The position numbers and the translations under genes are program-made. A stretch of 64,000 bases of DNA, from the NCBI RefSeq assembly GCF_011386835.1, contig NC_088809.1, positions 6,182,001 to 6,246,000 of the forward strand. The letters are read 5' to 3'. A model generated the notes under the pieces. That model was not told the DNA's origin. It was given only the letters and a program-made list of their open reading frames with translations, and ran no database searches. Shown one piece after another: positions 27,136 to 39,455 of this stretch. Each line of letters opens with the position of its first letter. Position 1 is the stretch's first letter. Source of the stretch: Chrysemys picta bellii (Eukaryota; Chordata; Testudines; Emydidae).

Positions 27136-27982
27136 CGAGAATGTTTTGTTTTGAAAAACCTCTCAAAAGACTCTTCATTACACTGACTTAGGGCCTGTGC
27201 CAAAGCCACAAAAGTCATTGGAAAGACTCCCAGGGACTTCTGTGGGTTTCTGAGCAGGCCCCTGCCTCTCTTGCATCTGTGAAAGACCAGAATGCCCCAA
27301 AAGAGCAATTACAATGTATTGTATCAATAACCCGATTACTGATCTACCACACAGCACCTGATATATCAGATTGTTACAACTCTAATTACAGACTACTGGG
27401 TCAGAAATCTGTGTTCTAAAAAGTTCCCAGCTATAGATTGTTAAACTGCCTTGTTTCCAAAGGAACTATCACAATTTACATTAAAATGTTAGAACTGGCA
27501 TTGAAATATTAAAATGTTGCTAGACTTTATGATACTTTTTTTTTAAAAAATAGCTTATAAAAGCAAGATTTTCTACCATTTCTATCACAAACAATGTATC
27601 AATCACTACTTTTTAGTTCCTTAACTTCCAATGAAAAGGTATCAATAGATTATTAACACATGATGAGGGTCTCTTGCAGAAATGGAAGTGGAAGCTTAAA
27701 TGTATGCACATATGAATATTGCTATTTATTGAAATACACCTCAATCAATAAGTGATTGTATTTCATATAGAAACAGGCGAGTCTGGTATGACAGTAACTT
27801 GCATATGACTGGTTGCATATGAAGCAAAAATTGAGTGTGAGCATGATCGAGATGTATTAATTTCTTCTGTCACCAGTTTTGCAGATAATTGTGAATATTT
27901 TAATAGTAAAATCTTAGAACAACAAAAATATTTTTGGGGGGAACATATGCATGAAAAGACAGGAAAAGAGGAAAATATACTC

Positions 27983-28080
27983 TGGGTCAAATTCTGCTCT
28001 CAGTTACACTGGTGTAACTCTTGGAATAACTTAATTAGCTTCAATAGAGTTTTATGAATTTACAGCAGTGTAACTGGTCT
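27983..28080. repeat. Fold-back MITE fragment
   Basis: TTCTGCTCTCAGTTACACTGG at the left and TTTACAGCAGTGTAACTGGT at the right are partly inverted copies around a core with 'agcttcaatagag'. Degraded. Confidence 0.55.
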
Positions 28081-31000
28081 TCTAATCATAAAAATGAAAA
28101 TCTCTATTGGGGCTTTTTCCACCCCAACTGCCAAAGAATTATGCTTGTCCAAAAACAAATATAAGCACATTTAAAGGAAATGATATAAACTACATTATAT
28201 TTACACCATATCTTTACAACATACATCTTTCAAGGGATGCTTTTAAGTGTTGGTTTTCAGTGCCAAAACATTTTCTGTTCAAGAATAATGTTTTGTAGAC
28301 AGAAAGTGGAGACCTTGTAAAACATGGTTCTCATGTGGTTAAACTTAGTACTGTTAAAAAAAAGTTGTGTATTATATTTGGTTTAGACATATTTCTGAAC
28401 AAATTATAATGATGTCAACAAATCCATACTGGAAAGTTTTATAACACAGGAATATTTAATGTTACCCCCAGTCTTAATTTACCAGAGAGTTTTCTTTAAT
28501 ACATTCCCAAACTACTTTCCCTTAAAGGACTTCTAGAATTCAGTGGTTTTCAAAACTGATACGTAATGTATATTCATATAATTGTGAATTTTTTAACATC
28601 TTCTTGGAAACTATAAATCCTAATTATTATGTGTACGTGATCAACTTTTCAAGCTTCATAAATGATAACAAAACAAGAATGGTGACGATAGGTGGTGACT
28701 AACTTGTTTCTACTGTGAACTCCTGCTCTTTACTCCCCCTTAACCTGTCGACACCTCATAAATTTCTTTGAGTACTGAAATTATAAGCCAATTGGCATCA
28801 CGTTAAAAAAATAAATTTAAATGAATATTTAAAGTATAATAACTTTCAACACCTTAAACCATAATTTTTATTACAAGGGATAAGATGCAACAAGATAAAG
28901 CTAAAAAAAGAATAAATCAGTTTATAAAACAAGATGGGAAACTAATGAGTATAAAGTATACATTGTCCTTATTTTCACTGCGTCACCTTGACAGATGATT
29001 GCACTATATTTAACAGATACCAAAAAGATCAAAGATCCTATTTTTCTAGGTCTGGGTCTTTTTGAACTACTGTACATGGACCAGCAAGGCGAAAAGACAC
29101 GACTAATAACAATGGGACCCATAACCCCCCTCCTGTGGGCCAATCTGCAGGAAAGGACAAAAAGGTGGAGGACATCTCTTAGAGGTTCTCTCTGATGGAG
29201 ACTTCTTCCTAATTATTTCGTTAGTGGTGCTGGGGAGTGTTCTCACCTGCCCCTCCAAATGAACAGGCTATAGGCCCAACTCACAAACCCTATAGATCCC
29301 TGGGATCTACAAGAGACCAGGGCCATCTACCTTCATCCACACAGGTCCTGGCCCCCCCACACCACTTCGCCATGCTCTGGCTCCAATGGAGCCACTCTCG
29401 CAGCCAGCAGCAGGGTGGGGTAAGGCCCTATGGAAATGGAATACTGACTCTGGATGCTTTTTATTTTCATCTTGAGCTCTGCAGCAAGCAGGAGGAGGGG
29501 TATGGGGATGGGGACCAGTGAGATAATGCATGTCCTCCGCCTGCACCTCTTACCACACAAATCCCTTCTTAGGTCTGGCCTCAGGTCTGGGGGAAGACAC
29601 TGCCTTTATGCATGGGAGGGAGATGTATGTGAATAGGATCCCCTCTGCATGTGGATCTCAGGAGCACAATTTAGCACAATAATAAAACTTCACCCCGCTT
29701 TAACTCTAATGCAAGTTTGTTTGAATTAGTAGTGAAAGACAGGACCCTATATACCACATCTTCGAGTGCTCTACAAGCTCTTACTCCAATTGAAAACAGC
29801 AGCAAATCTCCTATTAAAAGCCAAATTTGTCCTACAGAGAAGCAAAGAAATGCCAGCAATTTTTTTCTGAAACAGCGACCAAGCTGGGTACAGAACCCAG
29901 GAATTCCTGTCCCCCGGCCAATGTGCTAACCACTAGGAAACAATGCCTTAAATAATTTCTTATTGCACTTAGTAGAAGATTAAAATTGAAAATGTTCATG
30001 AGTTCACCAGTTAAAATGTCAAAAAAAATTAAGCCCCTACTTTCTGAGTAGTATCAAAGCTGCACAATAAATATTTAATTTCCCCATACATGTAGGTCCT
30101 GATTCAGGGGAGCAGTTAAGCACACACTTAAATCTATTCAGGAGAGAACTTAAGTCCCATTGACTTCAATTTAAAGTTAAACACATGCTAGTGACCGTCC
30201 TTCACTTTTAAGATGGAGTGACCTGGAGGGGAAAAGAGGGGGAGCTGGTAAATGCCCCCCGGGTAATTACGGAATAAACATGAGGGTACCTGCACTGTAC
30301 ATTTTTATCTGCCAGGTGGTCCCAGACATCTAATAATAAAGTTGCGGCCTGATTAAACCCAGGTCAAATGTCTCCTGTCCTTCTTTTGGCATAGCCAGAA
30401 AAGGTGCTGTCCTCATATAGTTTGTGCATGTATAAGGTTTGTGCATGTTCTGGGAAAAATTAGAAGAGCAATTGCTTTAGAAAAGGACTTAAAGAGAAAG
30501 CAGTTGATAAACAAGAGAAAGGCCCCATTTCCTCAGATCTTGCAAAGAAGAGACTTTGAGAAATAAAATGTAGGCTTTTTTCATGCCTACAGTATAACAG
30601 GAAAAATGATTATTTTAGAAATTAAAGATAATTGCTGATTGTTGTAACAAATCCTTAGGCTTAACTTCTACAAATGTCTTTTTTGTTGCATCACAGTAAA
30701 AGTGTTTATAAAAGGATCATAGCAGTGATACTAATTTAAACATTCTGAATTTCGGTTTTGTTTTGTTGTATGAGATTTAAGGTGAATTATAAGTAGTAAA
30801 ATATTTTTTTTATCTAAGCAGACAATTATACAGTACCAAAAACAGGCATACAGGGTTTCTCAAAAAGCTACATCTGTCTGAAAAATAAATTTTACCCTTT
30901 TAAATATGAGTCTTAAAATTGTGGTTTCATAAATGAAATAGTTACATGAAATTCTTTTAAAATTCATTTTAAAAAGCAAAAAAAGGTAAGACATTCATAT

Positions 31001-33081
31001 TGCATTATTGTATGTTTTTAGCTTCAATCTAGGAGATTAAAATCTACTAATTAGGTAAAAAAGATAATTTACATACATATGATATAATAGAACTGATCTA
31101 CAATTTACACTGTATTTGGGTTAATTAGTCTCATTCTACCTGTTTAGAATTATGTTACCAAAGAATAAGTTTTCATGTTTGTTGCATTAACAAAGACACC
31201 AACTGACAATTACTATCTGCAACCTACAAACTGGTGAACAACTGAAATCTCTAAAATGTTAATGTATTTTAATTTTGAAGGAAAAAGATATATCAACAAT
31301 AAATTAGTAAACAAACTGGTAAATAATGTCTTTCAAATTACCGGCAGGAAAACAGTGCATGAAATTTACAGTTACATTTGCAAGAATACTCAAAAATTGT
31401 ATCTCTCTCAAGAATAACCATGGTGATGTCAAATTATAAATGTTGTAAATAAATTACGGTAGTTAATAGTGTTTTGCCTAAAAACAAGTAAATAAAGACA
31501 TGATCCCAGTTTCCATTCCATGGAGCAAAGAAGAAAAACTACTCCAAAAATATTTACAGGCCCTTAAATTCAACAGACAATAAATTGTCAAATCTTTGCT
31601 CACTCTGCCGACATAATTTGAAGTCTCATTAAGATTTTAATGGAAACAACATGCCTTTTTCATTCCCTGCCCCCATTTTTTTGTCCCAATGTCTGTGTAG
31701 GCAAGTAAAGACTATTTTCTTGTGCACCAACACTGGCATCAAACAGACCACAAAAGAGTCTTGTAAAAGACAAGCAATGATTTTAAAGTCTATTATATTT
31801 CATATATTCCTCTCTTTAATCTAGGTCTTTTAATCTTGTTTCACTCTAAAATCATTTCTGGTTGACAAGTGTCTATGACTGTCTTTGTTGAAGCTAGGGG
31901 AGCCTGCTTTATGAATCTAGGCTACTGATGCATCCATTTATTAGATAATCCACCTTCAAAACTTTTTGTCTGATGCCTGTATAGTTAATAGGGAAAAACT
32001 ATCAGATGGAATACTCAATTACATGGAAAACTACATTTACAAATGAATTTTAGGAAGATAATTTCAGTATGTATGCAAAAACACAGGTTATTTTACCCCA
32101 AAAGGGCCTATCTAACTCTCTAGTACTTTGAGTTATTATTTCTCGTAATATCTGCAGCACAAATGCTTTCATAATTCATTTATATTTTAAAAACTATTTT
32201 GATGCTACAGTATAGACACTAGTATAACCCTCACATAGTAACTATCCCCACTATAAGGAAATTCCACGTTATTTCCTTTTGTTCTTGGCCCTTATTTAAT
32301 AGAAATTGGTGCCCCATTATTCTTGTATTTAAGCTAGTTCAAATATTCCTTTCAGTATCTATCCTTTCCATTCGCTTAAGAATTCTGTAGACTGTGAGGT
32401 TCTTAAGCCCCATTTTTCCACAGAATATAGATTGAGGGATAATATTCTGATCTGGATGTAACAGGGATATATGTGAACAATTCCCATTAGTGATCATGAG
32501 AGCTGCATATATAAATCACTACACACTTACAGTATGTAGTCCCCAATAGCTCTTGAAATCTTCTGCCTAAAATCCTCACACCCCCATATCATTCTAGTTA
32601 TCTAAATCTGTACCCGCCTGATCATACTCTTTTTAGAATAAAGTAACTAGGAGAGTACACAATACTGCGAGAGTGGCTGCACCAGTCTCTTGCACAGAAT
32701 AACTTCTTACGATTACTTTTAATGCTTCCATGCCTGTACAGTATTTTATAAGCTGGTTGTGGCAATATGCGGCAATGTTAAATGTTTAAAACATTTTATT
32801 ACAAAAATGTGCTGACTATTAAGCAACAACATGTCTTTTGACATGGTGATAAGAACTTCGGAATGTCTGTTTATTTAGTGTTCTTAAAAATGTTTCATCA
32901 TTTAAAGTGGTTTCCTGAGTGGGAAATGGTTAGTCATTATAATATTATTATTTCATTTCTCTTAGTTTAGTATTTTATTATTACCTAATTTTACGTTCTA
33001 CAGAGAAACCTATAGTAGCTGGTGTCTTCTGTCCATAAGCAAGGAAAGTGTTTCGACACTACACTGTGTGAAGTGTGTGTG

Positions 33082-33084
<3 letters not shown>

Positions 33085-33114
<30 letters not shown>
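33085..33114. repeat. GA/TC dinucleotide microsatellite
   Basis: About 14 uninterrupted GA units preceded by a short GT run. On the BCAS3 transcript strand it is a UC repeat, a sequence class bound by polypyrimidine-tract proteins, about 350 nt downstream of the cassette exon. Confidence 0.93.
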
Positions 33115-33435
33115 CATTATGTTTTTAGAACAGATATTGTATTCACCTTTGCCTATCTGGATTATTTTTTATCTTTTCTAACATCTCGGCTACTTTAAAA
33201 ACTAAATTTCCCTACTTCAAATATTAATTAAAATGTCAACTTTAAAATATTAAATATCATGAGAGAAACACAGTACACATATTTGTTTCTTGAACACTTG
33301 ATGGCGAATATTTATCCATAGTTTAAAAGTAGGTGATAAGTATACAGTTCTTCCACCTATGGATCAGCCCATGCAGTAAAAAAAAACAATTTGAATGTAA
33401 AGTTATTTTCAGTGATAACACCAAATGAATTATAG

Positions 33436-33441
33436 GCATGC
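33436..33441 (-). promoter_or_regulatory. Possible RBFOX splicing site
   Basis: GCATGC lies 22 nt downstream of the cassette exon's donor on the transcript strand. GCATG just downstream of a cassette exon is the established position for RBFOX-promoted inclusion. A single hexamer can occur by chance; no experimental support is visible from sequence. Confidence 0.4.
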
Positions 33442-33463
33442 TGGGATTGAACTCAGAACTCAC

Positions 33464-33508
33464 CAAGGAGCTTTTATGGAAAAACATCCTGCTCCAAACA
33501 GGTAAGGT
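33464..33508 (-). CDS. BCAS3: BCAS3 45-nt cassette exon (15 residues)
   Basis: This small exon is too short for a normal ORF scan. It was found by looking for the residues that separate the two BCAS3 isoforms I know (913 and 928 residues in human). After a TTTACATGAAG acceptor it reads A-CCT-TAC..., encoding PYLFGAGCFSIKAP plus the first two bases of Cys, and ends at CCTTG|GTGAGT. It enters with one base needed and leaves in the same phase, so inclusion adds 15 residues and skipping fuses TKRTG directly to KTKPAPQ without a frameshift. Downstream in the pre-mRNA, a GCATGC lies 22 nt past the donor, a typical position for an RBFOX splicing enhancer, and a long UC-repeat tract lies about 350 nt away. 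Regulation by these factors is inference. The chromosomal order between neighbouring BCAS3 exons supports the call. Confidence 0.92.
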
Positions 33509-34507
33509 CTTCATGTAAAGGGGAAAAATGCACAAAAATTAGATGAAAACTCATTATCGACAAGTACAGTGTACATCATGCTATTAAGATTTAAGATAAA
33601 GGTAAATAAAATAATTTTCATAACTGTTTGCAAGGCCCCTGAAGGTATGCTGAACTCTAATGTAACCAACATGCTGATGAGGACCACAACCTCCAAACAC
33701 TTACTCATGTGAGTAGCCCCACTGACATCAATGTGACTACCCATGGAGGCAAGTGTTTACAGGATCAGACCCTTCATGCAGTAACTGCTGTAAATATAGC
33801 ATCCACATGCTGTTATTGCTTTTAATATGGACAGATTTTGAAAAGTTAGACAGTATCGTTTTCCTTTTTGAAATGCTCTGGCAATGCCTTGTAAGAGGCA
33901 CTACAGAGGAAACACAGAGCTGAGGGCCTTAAAACAACGTTCAAGTCAACATTAATAATCAGATGAACGAAGTAAATTAGCATCAACGGCAGCAGATGTG
34001 TGGGTGTTTGTCATTAAATGTTTAAAATCTGACAACGAGAGTCGGAAAAAATAATTGCCAGAAAGAGTTCAGTCCGATAATAAATAAACTTCAGGTAGAA
34101 CAACCATCTTTTAGGGAAGTTCTCCCCCCTCCCTCTTCCTCATTTTAAAAACACAATCCTGGAAATGAAAATGCATAACAGTGGCATGACACGCTAGTCT
34201 TTTTTCCTGACAAGCTAGTTTGGAATGCAGCAAAGAAAAGAATCACTAATTTTAAATGCAACATCCGATATAAAATCTAATACTGATGCACAACTTAATA
34301 TGTTTGGCCACTTATTAAAATTCTCTCTACAGCACAAAATCGGTTTTAAAAACTATTTTCTATAATGTACAGTATAGTTTTTAAAACCAAGCCCCACCAC
34401 TACCAATTTTTTAATCAGTTTGTTTGTTTTAAATCATCCTGGCATAAGCCATAATCATACTGACATTTGTATACAGTGTATATATATATCTCCTCACTGT
34501 ATGTTCC

Positions 34508-34638
34508 ATTCTATGCATCCGATGAAGTGGGCTACAGCCCACGAAAGCTTATGCTCAAATAAATTTGTTAGTCTCTAAGGTGCCACAAGTACTCCTGATC
34601 TTTTTGCGGATACAGACTAACACGGCTGCGACTCTGAG
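34508..34638 (+). repeat. Reptile retroposon tail, copy 2
   Basis: The longest of the three copies. It starts with CATCCGATGAAGTGGGCTAC, contains a short hairpin (GGGCTACAGCCC), then AGCTTATGCTCAAATAAATT, and ends with GACTAACACGGCTGCGACTC. Same orientation as the copy at 14.1 kb. Confidence 0.78.
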
Positions 34639-35019
34639 ACCAAATTAAAGGTATTACAAGCTCTGCAGCTTTATCATGTATAGTAACGTCTCTTTTAATT
34701 AAATTGTTTTCATACACATGTCTACTGGGGTCCCAGTTCTGCATCAAGGTTCACTAGGGTGGAACCATCAGCCCTTCAGGAAATGCCTAGCCATTCTAGA
34801 ATAGTGCTAGAACCCTGTTTAATTGGATGAACTGACTTCTAACACAGACAGCGCGTTATTGTCCCAAAAGCCACTACAAGGATTCATCAACAGATTAACC
34901 AAGTGGTGCTGCACTTAAGAAACCTTTGACAAAAAACAGAACTCTCCATTATTCTGCACAACCCATTACCAACATACTCAAGAGCCAAGGATCTGCCTGG
35001 CCTAAATCTGTAGAGCCAT

Positions 35020-35215
35020 TAGCTAGTGGTCTAATCATGAGACTAGGAGCTGGGAATTTCTGAGTTGTAATCCTGGCTGAGTCCTTCCTAAAGCAAATCA
35101 GTTTACCTCTCTGCCTCAGTTTTTCCATTGGTAGAAGCAGGGAAAATAATACTTACCTAAGATCACAAGGACATTGAAAGAATTAAGTATTTGTTTGAAA
35201 ATTCTATACATTATT
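35020..35215 (+). repeat. MIR-like SINE fragment
   Basis: Plus orientation: GTCTAATCATGAGACTAGGA, AATCCTGGCTGAGTCC, CTCTGCCTCAGTTTTTCCAT, AAAATAATACTTACC. This is the usual order of the MIR consensus. Confidence 0.62.
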
Positions 35216-36994
35216 ATTACATTGAACAAGTTACCATGAAATCTTTTTTTAAATCACAAAAATTACCACTGTCTTTTTCAAAAATAAACTAAGTGACCAA
35301 CACAGATTTAACTCAAACCGCACATTTTCAGTATAGATTAGATTTCTTGTAGCACAGAAAAACTGCAGTTACATTTAAGCTTATATTTGTAATACAAAGT
35401 CTGTATACATGTCAGATAGCACAGCAGTAACCCCTTTTTGTTCCGCGGTTCCCTGCTTTCCTTAATTTACAATTCATTTCTGTGATCTTTTACACAAGCA
35501 ACTGAACATGTTTTACAATTTGCTTCACACAGCATGGTTGGTTTGTTAATAAAAAAAGACAATGTACAAATTACAAGATAACCCATCCTTGAATTGACAG
35601 CACCAGATGGCTATGCTGGGTGACAATAACACAGCAATGTCAAGGCGGGGGGAAAAAAAGCCACTGAAGTTCTATGTTGCAGTGGCTCGAATGCCAAGTG
35701 CACATAAGAGAGTATATTGGGAATTGTCTGCCAACGGAAAAAATATTAAATGATGGTGATTATGATTCAAAATTCAAACCGTATTTTTTATTTTTTCACC
35801 TAGTTTTCAATCTGGTCATGAGTTTTAAGAAATCCAAAACTTATTTGATTTTGCTGCTTTAGCACGTTTTTTAAAAATATGTAACTATTCAAGATCTTAA
35901 TAAATTCAACAATGTCTACTTACCCTAACCCCCCATTACTATCAGGTTTCCCTGATATTTCATAAAGAAATTGTGACATTTGGGCAAAATGAGGGATAAA
36001 TCACAATACTTCAAACAAATTACAAAGGGCTAGAGCTGCTTCTTTATTACCAAAGTTTAGTATACTCATTCTAATTCTTCAGATGATACATAACCATGTT
36101 TGAAAAATGTGACCAAAACAGAAAGTTTTCAATAAACGTCCAGGCACACTGATCATTGTCTTTCTAAGCTTTGACTTGGATTTAGTTTTAATGCATACTA
36201 GATTTTTTTTTCAGTTGTTGTTGCCTACGTAATTGGATCATGATATTGCTCTTCTTATTTTTGTTTGCATCACTAATCGGACCTGGGATCAATTAAGCTC
36301 GTCTGAGTCAAAATACATCAAACGGATATCAATGATTTTCTGAACAAATAGTACAGGAGATGGGAAACATTAAAATGATAAAATCTCAGCCCGTTTCAAC
36401 ATCAGAGACTTTATCTACATTTCCCTCTCCTTATTTTATATAATAAAAAAAAGCAGGAGGAGGGGAAATGGATAAAGTTTCACATATATGAACTCAAACC
36501 TTTCAAAGAGGAAAAATCAGATTTGTTCCTGTTCTTGTAAGGAGCACTGTAAGGCTTTGTTTTGGCAAGAGACCACTACAGAAATTGACATCTGGGGGTT
36601 TCAGTGTCGCTACGTTACATTTGTGACTGAAGTACGATACCAACATAAATGACCATCCCTTGAGAAATTTAAAATAAATGCTGCTGTCAAAGGAGCAAAC
36701 ATTTACAAGAATTTTCCTTTGTAGCAATTACTTTATCATTTATTTCTTCTTCTCTGTTACGGTTCATCTATTTTACCACATTCGTATGAACTGGAAACTA
36801 AATAAAATTCACTCCACTGAAACAGGATGTACTTATAATAGGTCAACTGCAAACACAAAGCTTTCCTCCAATTAATACATTCAAGTGCTGTCTTTTTTTT
36901 AATGGTCCCAAGACAGTCAGATTGTCTAGTTTTCTATTGCTTCTCTCAGGAAATAAATCATTTGTCCCTACATAGAAACCTCCCTTTTAGGATT

Positions 36995-37195
36995 TATAAG
37001 CGCTTTGCAAAAAAAATGAATGAATTAGGGCACACCACACTTTTCCAAGGGAAATCAGTATTATTCTTCCTATCTGTTAATGGGGATACTGACACAGAAT
37101 GGTTCAGTGACTTACCCAAAGACACAGTGGAAATCTGTGGTGGAGCCTACATCTCCCAGCCCCCATGCCCAGGCTTTAACTACAAGATTGTCCTT
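36995..37195 (-). repeat. MIR-like SINE fragment
   Basis: AAGCGCTTTGCAAAAAA, TCTGTTAATGGGGATACTGA, CAGTGACTTACCCAAAGACA and CAGTGGAAATCTGTGGTGGA follow an inverted MIR/AmnSINE pattern. Confidence 0.55.
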
Positions 37196-38874
37196 CTTTC
37201 TTGAAAGTGTAGAGAGTCCCTTTAGGGAATCTTTTCTGGTGTTAAAGTGTTGATAGGACAAACTGCAGGAAAGCGAGTCAAGAGGCTTATTAAAAAATTG
37301 GGGGTAAGAGTGAAGTGCCAAATGGAGACGGCAGAATAGACAGTTTAAGAGGAAGTGGTGGGGGAATGAAAAAGTCAAGGGAAGAAGCACAGGGAGGAAA
37401 CCAAAGAAAGAACAGTCATGGGAAACAAGAGATGCCATTTTTCTTGGTATTCAACACTAGGAGTGTAACCCGCATTCAAAACAAAGGAGCTTAATGAGTG
37501 GTCAGAAAATGTTCTGAGTTTTGCAGGTTTACTTGACAAAAAAAGCTCCAGTGAGAAACACCATGATGACGCAACTCCTGATTCTTATATTTCATTCCCA
37601 TGTGGCTAACTATGGACTCATTCTGAAAGTTTACTCCTCTCTGGTTGCCAAGAAAATAACATGTTGATTTGAGATCGATAATATTAAGGGCATTGATTAA
37701 TCTTTTTGTATGAAAAAATATTTTGTTGTCCTGGAAAAAACTAGAACAAAAACAACAACTATTTGCTTGATGAATCCAGTTATAAATGCTGCTTAAGTAT
37801 TCTAATGGAAAAAGCGCTTTTCAGATGCTAATAACTAATAAAGCAGACAAATCTAAAACTAGGAGTTATCTGTTATTGTTTTAGTCTTGCTTTTTCTTTC
37901 TGGAATTGTACCATAATAGATTTAAAATCTGATTTTTAAAAGCAACAGAAAGAACCAATTTTGATGACCACTGTATAGTAGTTGTAAAATCCAACTGATT
38001 TCAAGCACTTCCTTCCTCTCTGATCACTGCACAATCACAAGGTTAAGCAGCTGCTTCCAAAGACTGCCTTGTTTCCTTGAAGCACTGCTTAAAGGTGCTG
38101 ACCACGTAGGTGTAAATACATCTGTCTTTTGCCATTTGTAGTAATACATGCCTCCTACACTTCTTAGAGCTAGGCAGATGGTCCCTGTCCTGTCTAAATA
38201 TTACACCGTACAGACTTACATTGCTATGTGTTTCTAGAAATATGAGGGCAGATGTTAAATATGTCAAACACACGCTTTGCCCCCTGGAGGTTTAAGTTAA
38301 GGCTGCTGTCTCAATTTGGCCATTTTAGGCATGCCAAGCTTCTTGGATCCTAGGCATTCCTCTTAAATCTCTGCTTTGTAAATACAGCTTTTCATGTTAA
38401 TTTTGTGTACTTTCATCAAATATTTTGGACACAGAACAAAAGAAGGCAGCCATAAGCTTAGTATTACACATTTACACAGGATTTGCTGAATATTATCAGC
38501 CCATTCATGAAAATTGTACTTACATAGCTGGGGTCCTTTCCATGACCATTTCCCCCCCACCCCCATAAGCCTCATTGAATATTTTGTGCTCAATTCATTT
38601 TTAAAATTACACAAAATAATAGGATAGGGCAACGTTTGTGAATAGGAAATTTACATGTGGAAAAAGCCGAGCATGAACTACACACTTAAGATAGGTATGA
38701 AATAATATGTAGAAATAAAATGCAAGATTTCAGTTATTTCTGCATTACTTGTACAAAATTTCAATGGCATTACCATCACATTTTTTTTTTATAAATGGCC
38801 TCAGAAAATGCAGCAAAAATTACCACTGAGAACCACAACGCTGATTTTTACCGTCTTCCCCTTCTGTCACTCCA

Positions 38875-39108
38875 ATCATGTTATTCCCCTCCTCACGTCT
38901 CCACTGACTTCTTGTCTCCTTCAACCATCTCTCTTGCTCTCAGGTCCAACAGGGCCTATCACTGTGGTTCAAGCTCCCTGTGCTCATCTTCAAGAGTCTA
39001 TCTGTCTGTGCCGAAACCTACATTCTCAGATCCTCCTCCTCCCACTGTTGTGCTCCTCCTAGTCCTTTTGCTCAACTCCTCTCTGTCTCCTTCTCCCACT
39101 CCTGACTT
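38875..39108 (+). mobile_element. L2-like LINE 3' fragment (part 1, interrupted by a SINE)
   Basis: A pyrimidine-rich stretch with the low-complexity C/T look of the 3' coding part of L2-type LINEs. It is followed by a SINE, after which similar CT-rich sequence resumes at 39292. The ORFs through it give peptides such as LCRNLHSQILLLPLLC and are not genes. The assignment rests on texture and remembered consensus, so it is tentative. Confidence 0.4.
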
Positions 39109-39291
39109 AGAATCATAGAATATCAGGGTTGGAAGGGACCTCAGGAGTTCATCTAGTCCAACCCCCTGCTCAAAGCAGGGCTGATACCTGGACAGATTTT
39201 TGCCCCAGATCCCTAAATGGCCCCCTCAAGGATTGAACTCACAACCCTGGGTTTAGCAGGCCAATGCTCAAACCACTGAGATATCCCTCTA
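39109..39291 (-). mobile_element. tRNA-derived SINE with CR1-like tail (tortoise Pol III/SINE type)
   Basis: Read on the minus strand, the element starts with a tRNA-like head. It has an A-box-like TATCTCAGTGG (39273-39283) and a B-box-like GAGTTCAATCC (39230-39240). It ends with the CR1 3' signature: CCTGATATTCTATGATT at 39112-39131, preceded by the block that reads 'ggttggaagggacctcagga' on the plus strand. A tRNA-related head joined to a CR1 tail is the known architecture of tortoise Pol III/SINEs. It lies inside the L2-like fragment, which continues on both sides. Confidence 0.78.
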
Positions 39292-39455
39292 CCTGTTCCT
39301 CTTTTGATGCACACGCCATGCCATCCCTCCTCCTGGTCATCGGTCTCCCTCCCTCTCCTCTTCCTTGCTCACTTTCTTTCCAGCATTCATCTCCATGCTC
39401 CATTTTCCTCCCTCATCTGTGATTATATTGCAAAAAAAAACCACTTGCAATGTAT
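39292..39455 (+). mobile_element. L2-like LINE 3' fragment (part 2)
   Basis: Continuation of the CT-rich L2-like sequence after the SINE, ending near a poly-A-like tract (39431-39440). It is assigned together with part 1 and is equally tentative. Confidence 0.4.

Noticed and set aside
29237..29636. ORFs in the GC-rich patch as a coding exon
   Set aside because: Open on both strands because of composition; no splice borders or recognisable domain. Kept only as an unexplained patch.
33323..33535. 70-codon minus ORF covering the cassette exon
   Set aside because: It is in a different frame from the BCAS3 exon; only the 45-nt segment 33464-33508 is coding.
39230..39283. Possible tRNA gene (A and B boxes)
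   Set aside because: The boxes belong to a SINE head; there is no cloverleaf with anticodon arm, and the CR1 tail follows.
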